DNA from: Ferrovibrio sp. MS7
GTDB taxonomy: Bacteria > Pseudomonadota > Alphaproteobacteria > Ferrovibrionales > Ferrovibrionaceae
Assembly (NCBI RefSeq): GCF_038404985.1
Contig: NZ_JBBKBA010000002.1
Location: forward strand, 930,001 to 994,000
Length of the DNA: 64,000 nucleotides
Reading direction: 5' to 3'
Each line of letters starts with the position of its first letter. Position 1 is the stretch's first letter. Shown here one piece after another: positions 29,807-37,931 of this stretch. The notes below the pieces were generated by a model, which searched no databases, was not told where the DNA came from, and saw only the letters and a program-made list of their open reading frames with translations. A program made the position numbers and the translations under genes.

Positions 29807-31098
29807 CCATCCGCCTTCTTGGTCTTGGCCAGCGCTTCGCGCAGCACCTGATCCACCCAGGCACCGACATTCTCGCCCGCGTGATGGGCTGCGGCCTTTA
29901 CTGCCGCCCTGGTCGACGGCGAGACGCCATCGAGCTTCCAGTAGCGATGTGTGCCATAAGGTTTGTGCGGCTTCGCCGGCGCGGCCAGATGACGAGCGGC
30001 ATGGAATTTCACCCCGAGGACGCCCCGGAGCGCCTTGTAGGTTGGCTGCTCTCCCTCTGCTTCCAGCTTGCCGGCGGCTACACGAATCTCGTCCGGCTGA
30101 ACATGATGGGTCGAGCCGTTCAGATACCGCATCACTGCCACGGCATAGATGAAAGGTACGTCAACCGGCTGCTTGAACATCATCCAGCGGTGGAACCCTG
30201 CTGCACCGCAGGCCTCGGCAAAGCGATGCGGCCAATCCTGCGCCAGCTGCCAAGCCAGGCCGACCAGGATCAGGCGAGTCCTTGGCGGATAGCGCTCGAT
30301 CTCCTGAAGCCTCGGGATCGCTTCTGCGCGAATGTCAGAGCCCGGGCCCATCAGATAGCGGCGCAATGGCAGAGCATGGCGGCCGGACGCCACCAGGCGG
30401 TAGAGCAGGGCAAATATCCTGAAGAAGAGCACCGGATGCACTGGCCCGGCCTCGCCCATGTGCTGCCAGTCGCCCCGGGCGATCCGCAGCAGACGTCGCT
30501 GAGGCGCCAGGTCATGCTCATCCACCTTGATCGGAGCGATATTCCGGAGGTCGAAGCCGCAATAGCCGCACTTGGCCAAGGAAGCGTTGTTCGGGGCAGC
30601 CTGAGCGCCGATCGAGCTGGAGCAACCGGGGCACCGGTCGACCAGCAGTTGGCGGTGATGGGGGCAGGCAGCCACGAACCCCAGGCGCCACTCGGCCCGG
30701 AAATAGGGCTCCTTGTCGGCCGCCAGGCACGAGGGGCATACCTGCTGGCCAAAGGAGTGATTGGAGTAGATACGGCCGCCTGGTGGCAGCCAGGCTAGAT
30801 TCCCGCCGCCGTCGTCCCTGCCGAAGACAGCGCCTCGCCAGGAGCGCCAGGTGGCCTTCTCCAGGTCGCTACGAGGTACGCCGGTGTGGATCGTCAGGTT
30901 GGCGATCAGATCATCGCATGCATGGCGATCGAGGTCGGCGCCGGCGATGCGCCCACCGGGCAACGCAACGCGATAGAGTTCAGACGGCGATAGTCCATGA
31001 GCCCATGCAAGGCGTGCGAACCAAGAGCCGAAGCTCTCGCTTGGCTGCAACTTCACGCCAACCGGCCATCTGCTCGGCAGCTGCATGGAAGCATCCAT
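29803..31098 (-). CDS. tniQ: TniQ/TnsD-type target selector
   Basis: The product has 431 residues of the TniQ family. The N-terminal domain (LQPSESFGSWFARLAWAHGL) is followed by zinc-ribbon ligands Cys121/124 (CPSC), Cys145 and His148 (CPHH), Cys156/159 (CPGC) and Cys177/180 (CGYC). The last 46 residues (YWKLDGVSPSTRAAVKAAAH to the end) look like a ribbon-helix-helix DNA-binding segment. TniQ/TnsD proteins choose the insertion site; as the element end abuts tRNA-Ser, recognition of the tRNA gene is the likely mode. It is the first gene of the leftward operon, starting about 170 bp from the right end. An alternative ATG lies at 31,086. Confidence 0.9.
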   Translation of the reverse strand: MDASMQLPSRWPVGVKLQPSESFGSWFARLAWAHGLSPSELYRVALPGGRIAGADLDRHACDDLIANLTIHTGVPRSDLEKATWRSWRGAVFGRDDGGGNLAWLPPGGRIYSNHSFGQQVCPSCLAADKEPYFRAEWRLGFVAACPHHRQLLVDRCPGCSSSIGAQAAPNNASLAKCGYCGFDLRNIAPIKVDEHDLAPQRRLLRIARGDWQHMGEAGPVHPVLFFRIFALLYRLVASGRHALPLRRYLMGPGSDIRAEAIPRLQEIERYPPRTRLILVGLAWQLAQDWPHRFAEACGAAGFHRWMMFKQPVDVPFIYAVAVMRYLNGSTHHVQPDEIRVAAGKLEAEGEQPTYKALRGVLGVKFHAARHLAAPAKPHKPYGTHRYWKLDGVSPSTRAAVKAAAHHAGENVGAWVDQVLREALAKTKKADG

Positions 31099-31198
31099 CT
31101 GGATCCATCGCGGGTGAGAAAAATGCGAGCGCGATTCGGTACAATTTTACCACGATGGATAAGATGAAATAGCGATTTAGTGGGGCAGTAATGCTGCC

Positions 31199-31260
31199 GA
31201 ATTGTCAATTAAGGTTGTCGGAATTGTCAATTAACGTGGTGTTTTGTCAACTAACGTGGT
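31199..31260 (-). repeat. Three TnsB-type binding repeats at the right end
   Basis: Direct repeats begin at 31,199, 31,221 and 31,241 on the plus strand, each with the core TTGTCAAYTAA followed by CGTGGT (or GGTTG in the innermost copy). Their spacing of 20-22 bp, about two helical turns, matches arrays of TnsB sites in Tn7 right ends. The outermost copy forms part of the terminal inverted repeat. Confidence 0.8.
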
Positions 31261-31268
31261 TTCCGACA
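31245..31268 (-). repeat. Right terminal inverted repeat of Tn7-like element
   Basis: On the minus strand it begins TGTCGGAAA, continues CCACGTTAGT and ends TGACA, pairing with the left end at 22 of 24 positions. The last base before chromosomal DNA is 31,268. Confidence 0.85.
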
Positions 31269-31296
31269 GTCGCTGTCGTGGTTGGCGACGGGAAGA

Positions 31297-31387
31297 TGGC
31301 GGATGGGGTGGGATTCGAACCCACGATACCCTTTTGGGGTATACGCACTTTCCAGGCGCGCGCCTTCGACCACTCGGCCACCCATCC
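31297..31387 (-). tRNA. tRNA-Ser(GGA)
   Basis: The minus strand reads GGATGGGTGGCCGAGTGG at the 5' end. The anticodon loop CTGGAAA carries GGA, a long variable arm (GTATACCCCAAAAGGGTAT) marks a serine tRNA, and GGTTCGAATCC is the T arm. The acceptor closes with CCCATCC, discriminator G and an encoded CCA. The acceptor stem pairs perfectly over seven base pairs. The 3' end lies 28 bp from the right end of the Tn7-like transposon, so the element sits immediately downstream of the tRNA. Confidence 0.96.
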
Positions 31388-31484
31388 AGCGCGGGCGGCA
31401 CTATACTTTGGCCGGGCGAATTTGCAATTGTCCCGCCACAGGCTTTAAGCTATTGGCAGGTAGGGCTTTCTGCGGGGTGTGGGG

Positions 31485-31808
31485 ATGTTTCTGGGGCGCT
31501 GGATCGGCTGGGTGCTGGTGGCGTTGAGCCTGATGGCGCTGGGCGGCGACGCCCTGAACTGGCTGGAGAGCGGCCAGGCCCGTTTCGGCGAGCTCGGCGC
31601 CTTCTGGTATCAGCTCGATGCCGGCAGCCTGACCCTGTTGCAGGCACTGATGCAGCGTTACCTGCCGGCCTATATCTGGGATCCGGGCATGACCGGCCTG
31701 CTGCACCAGCCAGGTGCCATTGTGTTGGCCGCCATCGGCGTGGCGGCAATCTGGCTGTTCCGCAAGCCGGCAGAGAAACAGCGTGCCCGCTTCGGCGCGC
31801 TCAGCTAA
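31485..31808 (+). CDS. Small two-helix membrane protein
   Basis: From ATG 31,485 (after GGGGTGTGGGG) the product has 107 residues with two hydrophobic helices: IGWVLVALSLMALGGDAL near the N-terminus and PGAIVLAAIGVAAIWLF near the C-terminus, ending in a basic tail RKPAEKQRARFGALS. Between them is an amphipathic stretch (WYQLDAGSLTLLQALMQRYL). I do not recognise the family, but similar short conserved proteins lie next to core genes in alphaproteobacteria. It converges on lepA, with the lepA 3' tandem repeat between them. Confidence 0.65.
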   Translation: MFLGRWIGWVLVALSLMALGGDALNWLESGQARFGELGAFWYQLDAGSLTLLQALMQRYLPAYIWDPGMTGLLHQPGAIVLAAIGVAAIWLFRKPAEKQRARFGALS

Positions 31809-31820
31809 CCTTCTGCCTGG

Positions 31821-31888
31821 GCCTTACGGCTCGGGTTGCTCTTCCCGCCTTACGGCTCGGGTAGCTCTTCCCCGCCTTACGGCTCGGG
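31821..31888 (-). repeat. Tandem duplication around the lepA stop codon
   Basis: The 15-base core GCCTTACGGCTCGGG appears three times, starting at 31,821, 31,847 and 31,874 (period 26-27 bp). The copy at 31,874 contains the true lepA stop (TTA on the plus strand at 31,877-31,879), so the last codons and stop of lepA have been duplicated twice downstream. Confidence 0.85.
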
Positions 31889-33682
31889 CATCTTGAGCGC
31901 CGCAATGAAGGCTTCCTGCGGGATTTCCACATTGCCGACATTGCGCATACGCTTCTTGCCCTCTTTTTGCTTCTCCAGCAGCTTGCGCTTGCGGCTGATG
32001 TCGCCGCCATAGCATTTCGCCAGCACGTCCTTGCGCAGCGCCGAGATGTCTTCGCGCGCAATGATACGGCCGCCGATTGCCGCCTGGATGGCGATCTTGA
32101 ACATCTGGCGCGGAATCAGTTCCTTCAGCCGCTCGCAGAGCTGGCGGCCCCGGGCCTCGGCGCGGGCGGCATGCACGATGGTGGCCAACGCGTCCACCGG
32201 CTCGGCATTCACCAAGATCGACATCTTCACCAGATTGCCGGTCTCGTAGCCATCCATCTGGTAATCGAAGCTGGCATAGCCGCGACTCACTGACTTCAGG
32301 CGATCATAGAAATCGAACACCACTTCGTTCAGCGGCAGGCGATAAACCACCATGGCGCGATTGCCGGCATAGGTGAGTTGCACCTGGCGGCCGCGCTTGT
32401 CTTCGCAGAGCTTGAGGATGGAGCCGAGATGCTCGTCCGGCACCATGATCGTGGCCTTGATCCACGGCTCGTCGATATGGTCGATCTGGGTCGGATCCGG
32501 CATATCGGCTGGGTTATGCACGTCCTCGACGCTGCCATCGATCTTGTGCACCTTGTAGATCACGCTCGGTGCCGTGGTGATGAGATCGAGGTTGAACTCG
32601 CGCTCCAGCCGTTCCTGGATGATTTCCAGATGCAGCAGGCCAAGGAAGCCGCAGCGGAAGCCGAAGCCGAGCGCGGCCGAGCTTTCCATCTCGAAATGGA
32701 AGCTGGCGTCGTTCAGCCGCAGCTTGGCCAGGCTGTCGCGCAATTCGGTGAAGGAGGAGGCATCCACAGGATAAAGGCCGCAGAACACCACCGGCACCGA
32801 GGGCTTGAAGCCGGCCAGCGGCGTTGCCGTGGCGCGCTTTTCCTCGGTGATCGTGTCGCCGACATTGGTATCGGCCACTTCCTTGATCGCGGCGGTGAAG
32901 AAGCCCATCTCACCGGGGCCGAGTTCATCAACGATGACACGCTTAGGGTTGAATACGCCGACGCGCTCCACCGGATGCACCGCACCCGAGGACATGAACT
33001 TGATCTTCATGCCCTTCTTGATCGTGCCATCGACAACACGGAACAGCACCACGACGCCGAGATAGGCATCGTACCAGCTATCCACCAGCAGGGCCTTCAG
33101 CGGCGCCTCACGGTCGCCTTTCGGTGCAGGCAGGCGTGTCACCAGGGCTTCCAGCACCTTGTCGATGCCAAGCCCGGTCTTGGCCGAGATTTCCACCGCA
33201 TCGGTGGCATCCAGGCCGATCACATCCTCGATCTGCGCCTTCACGCGGTCGGGCTCGGCCGCCGGCAGGTCGATCTTGTTCAGCACCGGCACGATTTCGT
33301 GATTGGCATCCAGTGCCTGATACACGTTTGCCAGCGTCTGCGCTTCCACACCCTGGCTGGCATCCACCACCAGCAGCGAGCCTTCGCAGGCCGCCAGGCT
33401 GCGGCTGACTTCATAGGCGAAGTCGACATGGCCGGGCGTGTCCATCAGGTTCAGCACATAGGTCTTGCCGTCCTTGGCCGTGTAGTTCAGGCGCACGGTC
33501 TGCGCCTTGATGGTGATGCCGCGCTCCTTCTCGATATCCATGTTGTCGAGAATCTGCTCGGTCATCTCGCGCTTTTCCAGGCCGCCGCAGGCCTCGATCA
33601 GACGGTCGGCAAGAGTCGACTTGCCATGATCGATATGGGCGATGATCGAGAAGTTGCGGATCAGGGAAAGATCGGTGGCCAA
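31877..33682 (-). CDS. lepA: Elongation factor 4 (LepA) GTPase
   Basis: I start at a TTG at 33,682, five bases after the upstream thioesterase stop, because the protein then begins [20 protein letters not shown] and has 601 residues, the usual LepA length. G motifs are [14 protein letters not shown] (G1), the RGITIK switch, DTPGHVDF (G3) and NKIDLPAA (G4). The C-terminal LepA domain ends [20 protein letters not shown]. LepA is a ribosomal GTPase that assists initiation or back-translocation. No ATG or GTG start fits; longer upstream readings run through the thioesterase gene in another frame. It is probably cotranscribed with the thioesterase. Confidence 0.95.
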   Translation of the reverse strand: MATDLSLIRNFSIIAHIDHGKSTLADRLIEACGGLEKREMTEQILDNMDIEKERGITIKAQTVRLNYTAKDGKTYVLNLMDTPGHVDFAYEVSRSLAACEGSLLVVDASQGVEAQTLANVYQALDANHEIVPVLNKIDLPAAEPDRVKAQIEDVIGLDATDAVEISAKTGLGIDKVLEALVTRLPAPKGDREAPLKALLVDSWYDAYLGVVVLFRVVDGTIKKGMKIKFMSSGAVHPVERVGVFNPKRVIVDELGPGEMGFFTAAIKEVADTNVGDTITEEKRATATPLAGFKPSVPVVFCGLYPVDASSFTELRDSLAKLRLNDASFHFEMESSAALGFGFRCGFLGLLHLEIIQERLEREFNLDLITTAPSVIYKVHKIDGSVEDVHNPADMPDPTQIDHIDEPWIKATIMVPDEHLGSILKLCEDKRGRQVQLTYAGNRAMVVYRLPLNEVVFDFYDRLKSVSRGYASFDYQMDGYETGNLVKMSILVNAEPVDALATIVHAARAEARGRQLCERLKELIPRQMFKIAIQAAIGGRIIAREDISALRKDVLAKCYGGDISRKRKLLEKQKEGKKRMRNVGNVEIPQEAFIAALKMPEP

Positions 33683-33687
33683 GGTGC

Positions 33688-34161
33688 TTATCCAAACAGG
33701 CGGCGGATATCGCCATGCGGCGTATCCTGCGACGGAATCTTCATGATGCCATTGGCGCGCAGGCAGGGCACGCCATCGGCGGTGATCAGGCTGTCGACAA
33801 AGCCCATGTTGCGGGTCAGGCGCACCAGGCGGCCCTTGCCCTCGACCCAGGCGCCGAGCGGTGCCGGCGCGGCGAAGTCGCCATTCAACTGGATTGTCGG
33901 CACGAATTTGCGGCCACCGGCGGCGATGCCGGCCGTGAAGCCCAGCAGCATGTCGGCGAAGGTCATCATCATGCCGCCATGGCAGATGCGGCCCGGATTC
34001 ATGTGCCGCTCCTCCACCCGGAAGCCCATGATCGGCAAGCCGTCTTCCGGATCGAGCCGGCCCCATAGCGGGCCGTTCGCCGCCATGAAACCGACATCGA
34101 GGGCCAACTTTTTCATGCCGGCCGGAACAGTCGCCAGGGCAATAGGTTGAGGCTGTGTCAT
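33688..34161 (-). CDS. PaaI-family hotdog-fold thioesterase
   Basis: I use the ATG at 34,161 ([12 protein letters not shown]), giving 157 residues. The protein is a PaaI-like acyl-CoA thioesterase. The motif [20 protein letters not shown] is the hotdog active-site helix region (HxGxxxTxxD-like), followed by strands [11 protein letters not shown] and [15 protein letters not shown]. Substrates are probably short or aromatic acyl-CoAs. It precedes lepA by five bases on the same strand and looks cotranscribed. Upstream in-frame sequence to 34,284 is more likely untranslated. Confidence 0.85.
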   Translation of the reverse strand: MTQPQPIALATVPAGMKKLALDVGFMAANGPLWGRLDPEDGLPIMGFRVEERHMNPGRICHGGMMMTFADMLLGFTAGIAAGGRKFVPTIQLNGDFAAPAPLGAWVEGKGRLVRLTRNMGFVDSLITADGVPCLRANGIMKIPSQDTPHGDIRRLFG

Positions 34162-34340
34162 GGCGCGGGTTTTAGCACCCAAGCGGGGCCTGAGCAATGA
34201 AAGCCGGTTGCGCCCGCGAAATGCGGTTAAGCGCTTGACGTAGCGGCAGTTTTGGCGATTCCGCTTGCTTTTTCCACCCGCCATGCTTCCCTGGGTGCCA
34301 AGAAAGGCCCCTTCCAGTGGGCCGCAGGGAGGATTTCAGG

Positions 34341-35507
34341 ATGCGACACCCGGCGCATCTGGCGCAATTCCGGCGCCTGTTGAACGGCCTCGCCGCCGAG
34401 CGGGCGGAGAAAATCGCGCGCCCCTTCCATATTGCCCCCGAGGTCTACTACGACGCCGACCGCGCCCGGCTGGAGCAGGAGACGCTGTTCCGCCGCCTGC
34501 CGCTGGTGCTAGGGCATGAAAGCACCCTGCCCAAGGCCGGCGACACCCTGACGCTGGATATCATCGACCGCCCGCTGCTGCTGCTGCGTGCCCGCGACGG
34601 GCAAATCCGCGGCTTCCTCAATGCCTGCCGCCATCGCGGCGCCCGGCTGGCGGATTGCCCGGAACCGGCGCGCAAGTCGTCGCTGGTCTGCCCGTATCAT
34701 AACTGGACCTACGATCTGGATGGCCGGGTGAAGCATATCCCCTGCCTCGACACCTTCCCCGGCCTCGATCCGGCGCGGCATGGCCTCACCCCGTTTCCGC
34801 TCGAAATCCGCCACGGCATCATCTGGGGCATTCCGCAAGCCGGCGACAGCAGCAGCCTCGACCTGACCAGCTTCCTCTCAGGGCTGGGCGAAGACCTGGA
34901 TGTCTTCGGCTTCGCCAACATGCACGGCTTCGCCCGCGCGATCACGCGGCGCAAGACCAACTGGAAGCTGGTGATGGATGCTTTCCTGGAAAGCTACCAT
35001 GTGGTGCGACTGCATCACAAAACCGTCGGGCCGTTCTTCCAGGATGGTGCCGCGATTCTCGACCGCGTCGGGCCGCACATCCGCTCCATCGTGGCGCGAC
35101 AGGAATTCGGCGAAATCGCACACCTGCCGGAGAGCGACTGGGATGCCCGCCGCCATGCCAGTTTCGCCTATGTGATCTATCCCAACACCGTTCTGGTGCT
35201 GCATCCCGATTACACCAGCATCCTGACGATGTATCCGGTCGGTGCCGACGAAACCGACTTCATGCATACCATGCTCACCCCACATCCGCCGCGCAACGAC
35301 AAGGAGCGCGACCATTGGCAGCGCTCCTTCGCGCTGATCGAAGGCGGCGTATTCCAGGCCGAAGATCTGTGGATTTCGGAACGTATCCACGCCTCGCTGC
35401 GTTCGGGCGCGAATACGCGCTTCACCTTCGGCCAGCTCGAATACGGCATCAAGGTGTTCCATGACCAGCTCGACGCCGATCTCGGCACGCGGTCGGTGGA
35501 GGAGTAA
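34341..35507 (+). CDS. Rieske aromatic ring-hydroxylating oxygenase, alpha-type subunit
   Basis: The ATG at 34,341 follows AGGGAGG, a strong ribosome site, and gives 388 residues. The Rieske cluster ligands are Cys96/His98 in NACRHRGARL and Cys117/His120 in LVCPYHNWTYDL. The catalytic domain carries the mononuclear iron ligands in NWKLVMDAFLESYHVVRLHH (about 205-224). Such enzymes hydroxylate aromatic rings or demethylate amines with electrons from a separate reductase; no reductase gene is adjacent. The substrate is unknown. The gene stands alone between divergent core genes. Confidence 0.88.
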   Translation: MRHPAHLAQFRRLLNGLAAERAEKIARPFHIAPEVYYDADRARLEQETLFRRLPLVLGHESTLPKAGDTLTLDIIDRPLLLLRARDGQIRGFLNACRHRGARLADCPEPARKSSLVCPYHNWTYDLDGRVKHIPCLDTFPGLDPARHGLTPFPLEIRHGIIWGIPQAGDSSSLDLTSFLSGLGEDLDVFGFANMHGFARAITRRKTNWKLVMDAFLESYHVVRLHHKTVGPFFQDGAAILDRVGPHIRSIVARQEFGEIAHLPESDWDARRHASFAYVIYPNTVLVLHPDYTSILTMYPVGADETDFMHTMLTPHPPRNDKERDHWQRSFALIEGGVFQAEDLWISERIHASLRSGANTRFTFGQLEYGIKVFHDQLDADLGTRSVEE

Positions 35508-35514
35508 CTAGGTT

Positions 35515-35697
35515 TCGTCATGGTCCGCGCAGGCGGACCATCCACGAGTTTCTTTTTATCGCAGAATAAAAACACTCGTGGATGCCCTGCCTCCGCAGGG
35601 CATGACGAATAAAAAAGAATCGTCATGCGCGGACTTGATCCGCGCATCTCATGCCACTTTCCAAGAGACCGCCGGGTCAAGCCCGGCGGTGACGAGA
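35515..35697. repeat. Cluster of REP-like hairpins
   Basis: Four short hairpins occur in tandem: ATGGTCCGC/GCGGACCAT (35,520-35,541), ATGCCCTGC/GCAGGGCAT (35,582-35,603), ATGCGCGGA/TCCGCGCAT (35,625-35,647) and ACCGCCGGG/CCCGGCGGT (35,669-35,690). An outer stem ATCCACGAGT/ACTCGTGGAT encloses a T-rich loop. The CGTCATG flanks are typical of alphaproteobacterial intergenic palindromes. They lie between two convergent genes and may act as terminators. Confidence 0.75.
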
Positions 35698-36270
35698 CTA
35701 AGCTCTCTTCCGCAGGAAAGTGAGCCGCGCCGGGCCCTGCTGGCGTTCCTCGAGCAGATCAAAACCCTCGGGCACGGCATAGGCGCCTTTGGCGTCGGTT
35801 TCGATGATCGCCAGCGCCTGGGGTTTGAGCCAGCCATCGCGGTCCAGACCCTGCAGCACCGGCGTGCCAAGGCCGGAACGGTAGGGCGGATCGAGGAACA
35901 CAATGTCCACCGGCACAGAAGCGCGGCCGGGCTGGCGCGCATCGGCGGCGCGCAGCGTGATGCGCTCCGATAGACCAAGCTCGGAAGCATTGCGCAGGAT
36001 GCAGCGCCGCGCCGCCGGATCGATCTCGAACAGATAGGCATGCAGTGCGCCGCGCGACAACGCCTCGAAACTCAAGGCGCCGCTGCCGGCGAAGGCATCC
36101 AGCACGATGCCGCCATCCAGCCGTGTCTTGCCCTCATCGGTGAGCAGGGAGGGCGAATGCAGCAGCATGTTGAACAGGGATTCGCGCACCCGGTCGGTGG
36201 TCGGGCGCGTAGCCTGTTCCGGCGGCGCATGCAGCGCACGGCCGCGATGGCTGCCGCCTACGATGCGCAT
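35698..36270 (-). CDS. rsmD: 16S rRNA (guanine(966)-N(2))-methyltransferase RsmD
   Basis: The product has 190 residues. It starts MRIVGGSHRGRALHAPP and contains RPTTDRVRESLFNML, the SAM-binding block VLDAFAGSGALSFEALSRGA, and the catalytic tetrad DPPY in VFLDPPYRSGL. All are diagnostic of RsmD, which methylates G966 of 16S rRNA in the small subunit. It overlaps the stop of the upstream rluB-like gene by one base (TAATG), so the two rRNA-modification genes are translationally coupled. Confidence 0.95.
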   Translation of the reverse strand: MRIVGGSHRGRALHAPPEQATRPTTDRVRESLFNMLLHSPSLLTDEGKTRLDGGIVLDAFAGSGALSFEALSRGALHAYLFEIDPAARRCILRNASELGLSERITLRAADARQPGRASVPVDIVFLDPPYRSGLGTPVLQGLDRDGWLKPQALAIIETDAKGAYAVPEGFDLLEERQQGPARLTFLRKRA

Positions 36271-37118
36271 TACTTTTTCTTTTCAGGCCGGGCCTGAATA
36301 CCGCGGTTCTGGGCGCTGCGGTCCTGGGCGCTGCGATCTTGGCCTGTGCGCGGACGCTTCGCCGGCTTTTCGCCAAGCTGCTCGGCCAGCACTTTGCCCG
36401 CCACCTCGCGGACTTCGCCTTCCACCAGGTTGCCGAGCTGGAACGGGCCATAGGCGACACGGATCAGGCGGCTGACCGGATAGCCGAGATGCTCCATGAC
36501 ACGGCGGATTTCGCGGTTCTTGCCCTCGCGCAGACCGATGATCAGCCAGGCATTGTCGCCCTTCTGGCGCTCGACACTGGCCTGGATGGCGCCATATTCG
36601 ACGCCATCGATAGTGATGCCATTGGCCAGCCGTGCCAGCAAAGCTTCCACCACCTGGCCATGCACGCGCACGCGGTAGCGACGCAGCCAGCCCTGGCTCG
36701 GCAATTCCAGCTTGCGTGCCAGCGCGCCATCATTGGTCAGCAGCAGCAGGCCTTCGGAATTGAAGTCGAGCCGGCCAACCGAGATGACGCGCGGCATATC
36801 CTCGGGCAGTTGCTCGAACACCGTCGGGCGGCCTTGCGGGTCGCGATGCGTGGTCATCAGGCCGCGCTTTTTGTGCAACAGCCACAGCCGGGTGCGCTCC
36901 GGCTCGCCCACCGGCTTGCCATCCACCACGATGCGGTCGGCGGCGGTCACCACCACCGCCGGGGTGGTCAGCACCTTGCCGTTCACCATCACGCGGCCTT
37001 CGGCGATCCAGCGTTCGGCATCGCGGCGCGAGCAAAGCCCGGCGCGCGCCAGCCGCTTGGCGATGCGCTCGCCATCCTTGGTGCCATCCTTGGCGGCATC
37101 CTTGTGCTTGTCGGTCAT
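36270..37118 (-). CDS. rluB: RsuA/RluB-family rRNA pseudouridine synthase
   Basis: From ATG 37,118 the product has 282 residues. An S4 RNA-binding domain comes first (RIAKRLARAGLCSRRDAERW), then the catalytic core with the active Asp in VGRLDFNSEGLLLLTNDG and KNREIRRVMEHLGYPVSRL. The C-terminal 45 residues are Arg/Gln/Lys-rich and disordered (RSAQDRSAQNRG), common in RluB and RluE types of this class. RluB modifies U2605 of 23S rRNA in E. coli; the exact target here is not certain. Its start overlaps the amidotransferase stop by four bases (ATGA). Confidence 0.88.
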   Translation of the reverse strand: MTDKHKDAAKDGTKDGERIAKRLARAGLCSRRDAERWIAEGRVMVNGKVLTTPAVVVTAADRIVVDGKPVGEPERTRLWLLHKKRGLMTTHRDPQGRPTVFEQLPEDMPRVISVGRLDFNSEGLLLLTNDGALARKLELPSQGWLRRYRVRVHGQVVEALLARLANGITIDGVEYGAIQASVERQKGDNAWLIIGLREGKNREIRRVMEHLGYPVSRLIRVAYGPFQLGNLVEGEVREVAGKVLAEQLGEKPAKRPRTGQDRSAQDRSAQNRGIQARPEKKK

Positions 37119-37843
37119 GGCTTGGCCGCCGCGGCGATGAAGGCGGCGTAAAGCGCGCGGTCGCCTTCGGAGATGAAGAATTCCGGGTGCCATTGCACGC
37201 CGATGCAGAAGCGGTAGCCGCCATGCTCGATGCCTTCGATCACGCCATCGGAGGCCACGGCATTGACGGTGGCGCCGGGCGCCACCTTGTCCACTGCCTG
37301 ATGATGCGCCGAGTTCACCGGCAGCGCGTCCTTGCCAACGATCGCCTGCAGCCTGGTGCCGGGCGTGATCGCCACATCATGGCCGGCCTCGTTGCGCGGA
37401 TTGGGCTGTTCATGCGCCAGGGCATCGGGCACCGCATCGGGGATATGCTGGATCAGCGTGCCGCCCAGCACCACGTTGAGCAATTGCTGCCCGCCGCAGA
37501 TGCCGAGCACCGGCTTGTCCGCCGCCAGCATGCCCTTGATCATCGCCCACTCAAACTGCGTGCGCGCATCCTTGGTGGTGACGCTGGCATGCTTGGTGCC
37601 GGCGCCGAACAGCACCGGATCGACATCGAAGGCACCACCGGTGACGATCAGGCCATCCAGCAGTTCGACATAGCGCGCTGCCACCGCCGGCTCATGCGGC
37701 AGCACCAGCGGCACACCGCCGGACTCGGTAACCGCCGAGCAGTAATTCTGTCGGATCGCATACCACGGAAACTTGGAATAGCCGCCGGGCTGCTCGGAAT
37801 CGAGCGTCAGGCCGATCAGGGGGACTTTGGTCTTGCTGGTCAT
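37115..37843 (-). CDS. Gamma-glutamyl-gamma-aminobutyrate hydrolase-like (peptidase C26)
   Basis: From ATG 37,843 (MTSKTKVPLIGLTLDSEQPG) the product has 242 residues. It is a class I glutamine amidotransferase-like hydrolase: nucleophile Cys in PVLGICGGQQLLNV, His and Glu in IGVQWHPEFF. PuuD in this family releases GABA from gamma-glutamyl-GABA during putrescine breakdown; other members act on related peptides. No putrescine pathway genes are adjacent, so the substrate is open. The gene overlaps the rluB-like gene and is divergent from tadA. Confidence 0.88.
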   Translation of the reverse strand: MTSKTKVPLIGLTLDSEQPGGYSKFPWYAIRQNYCSAVTESGGVPLVLPHEPAVAARYVELLDGLIVTGGAFDVDPVLFGAGTKHASVTTKDARTQFEWAMIKGMLAADKPVLGICGGQQLLNVVLGGTLIQHIPDAVPDALAHEQPNPRNEAGHDVAITPGTRLQAIVGKDALPVNSAHHQAVDKVAPGATVNAVASDGVIEGIEHGGYRFCIGVQWHPEFFISEGDRALYAAFIAAAAKP

Positions 37844-37931
37844 GGCGCGGTTATAGGCCCGGCAGCCCATCACAGCAACAGCGGCGGCAACCGGGCTTGA
37901 CGCCCCACCCGCGCTGCCGCAGGTTGGCGCC

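Larger units (their letters stand above)
13364..31268. mobile_element. Tn7-like transposon carrying Qat and Wadjet
   Basis: The 17,905-bp segment starts with TGTCGGAA and ends with its complement TTCCGACA. The two 24-bp ends match at 22 positions. Inside the right end are three 20-22-bp repeats of the kind TnsB binds. Genes tniQ, tnsA, tnsB and tnsC run leftward from the right end, overlapping or nearly so, and cargo fills the left half: qatABCD, a KfrA-like regulator and jetABCD. The right end stops 28 bp from the 3' end of tRNA-Ser(GGA). The 5-bp flanks (ACTGC and GTCGC) do not match, so a target duplication is not seen. All transposition proteins keep their catalytic motifs. Confidence 0.85.

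Noticed and set aside
26335-31268. CRISPR-associated transposon (CAST)
   Set aside because: The tns genes are Tn7-like, but no cas gene and no repeat-spacer array occurs within the element. Target choice is best explained by TniQ.
32378-34150. 590-residue rightward open frame
   Set aside because: It is antisense to lepA and the thioesterase, both of which are unmistakable. The composition is His/Gln/Arg-rich, as expected of a high-GC shadow frame.
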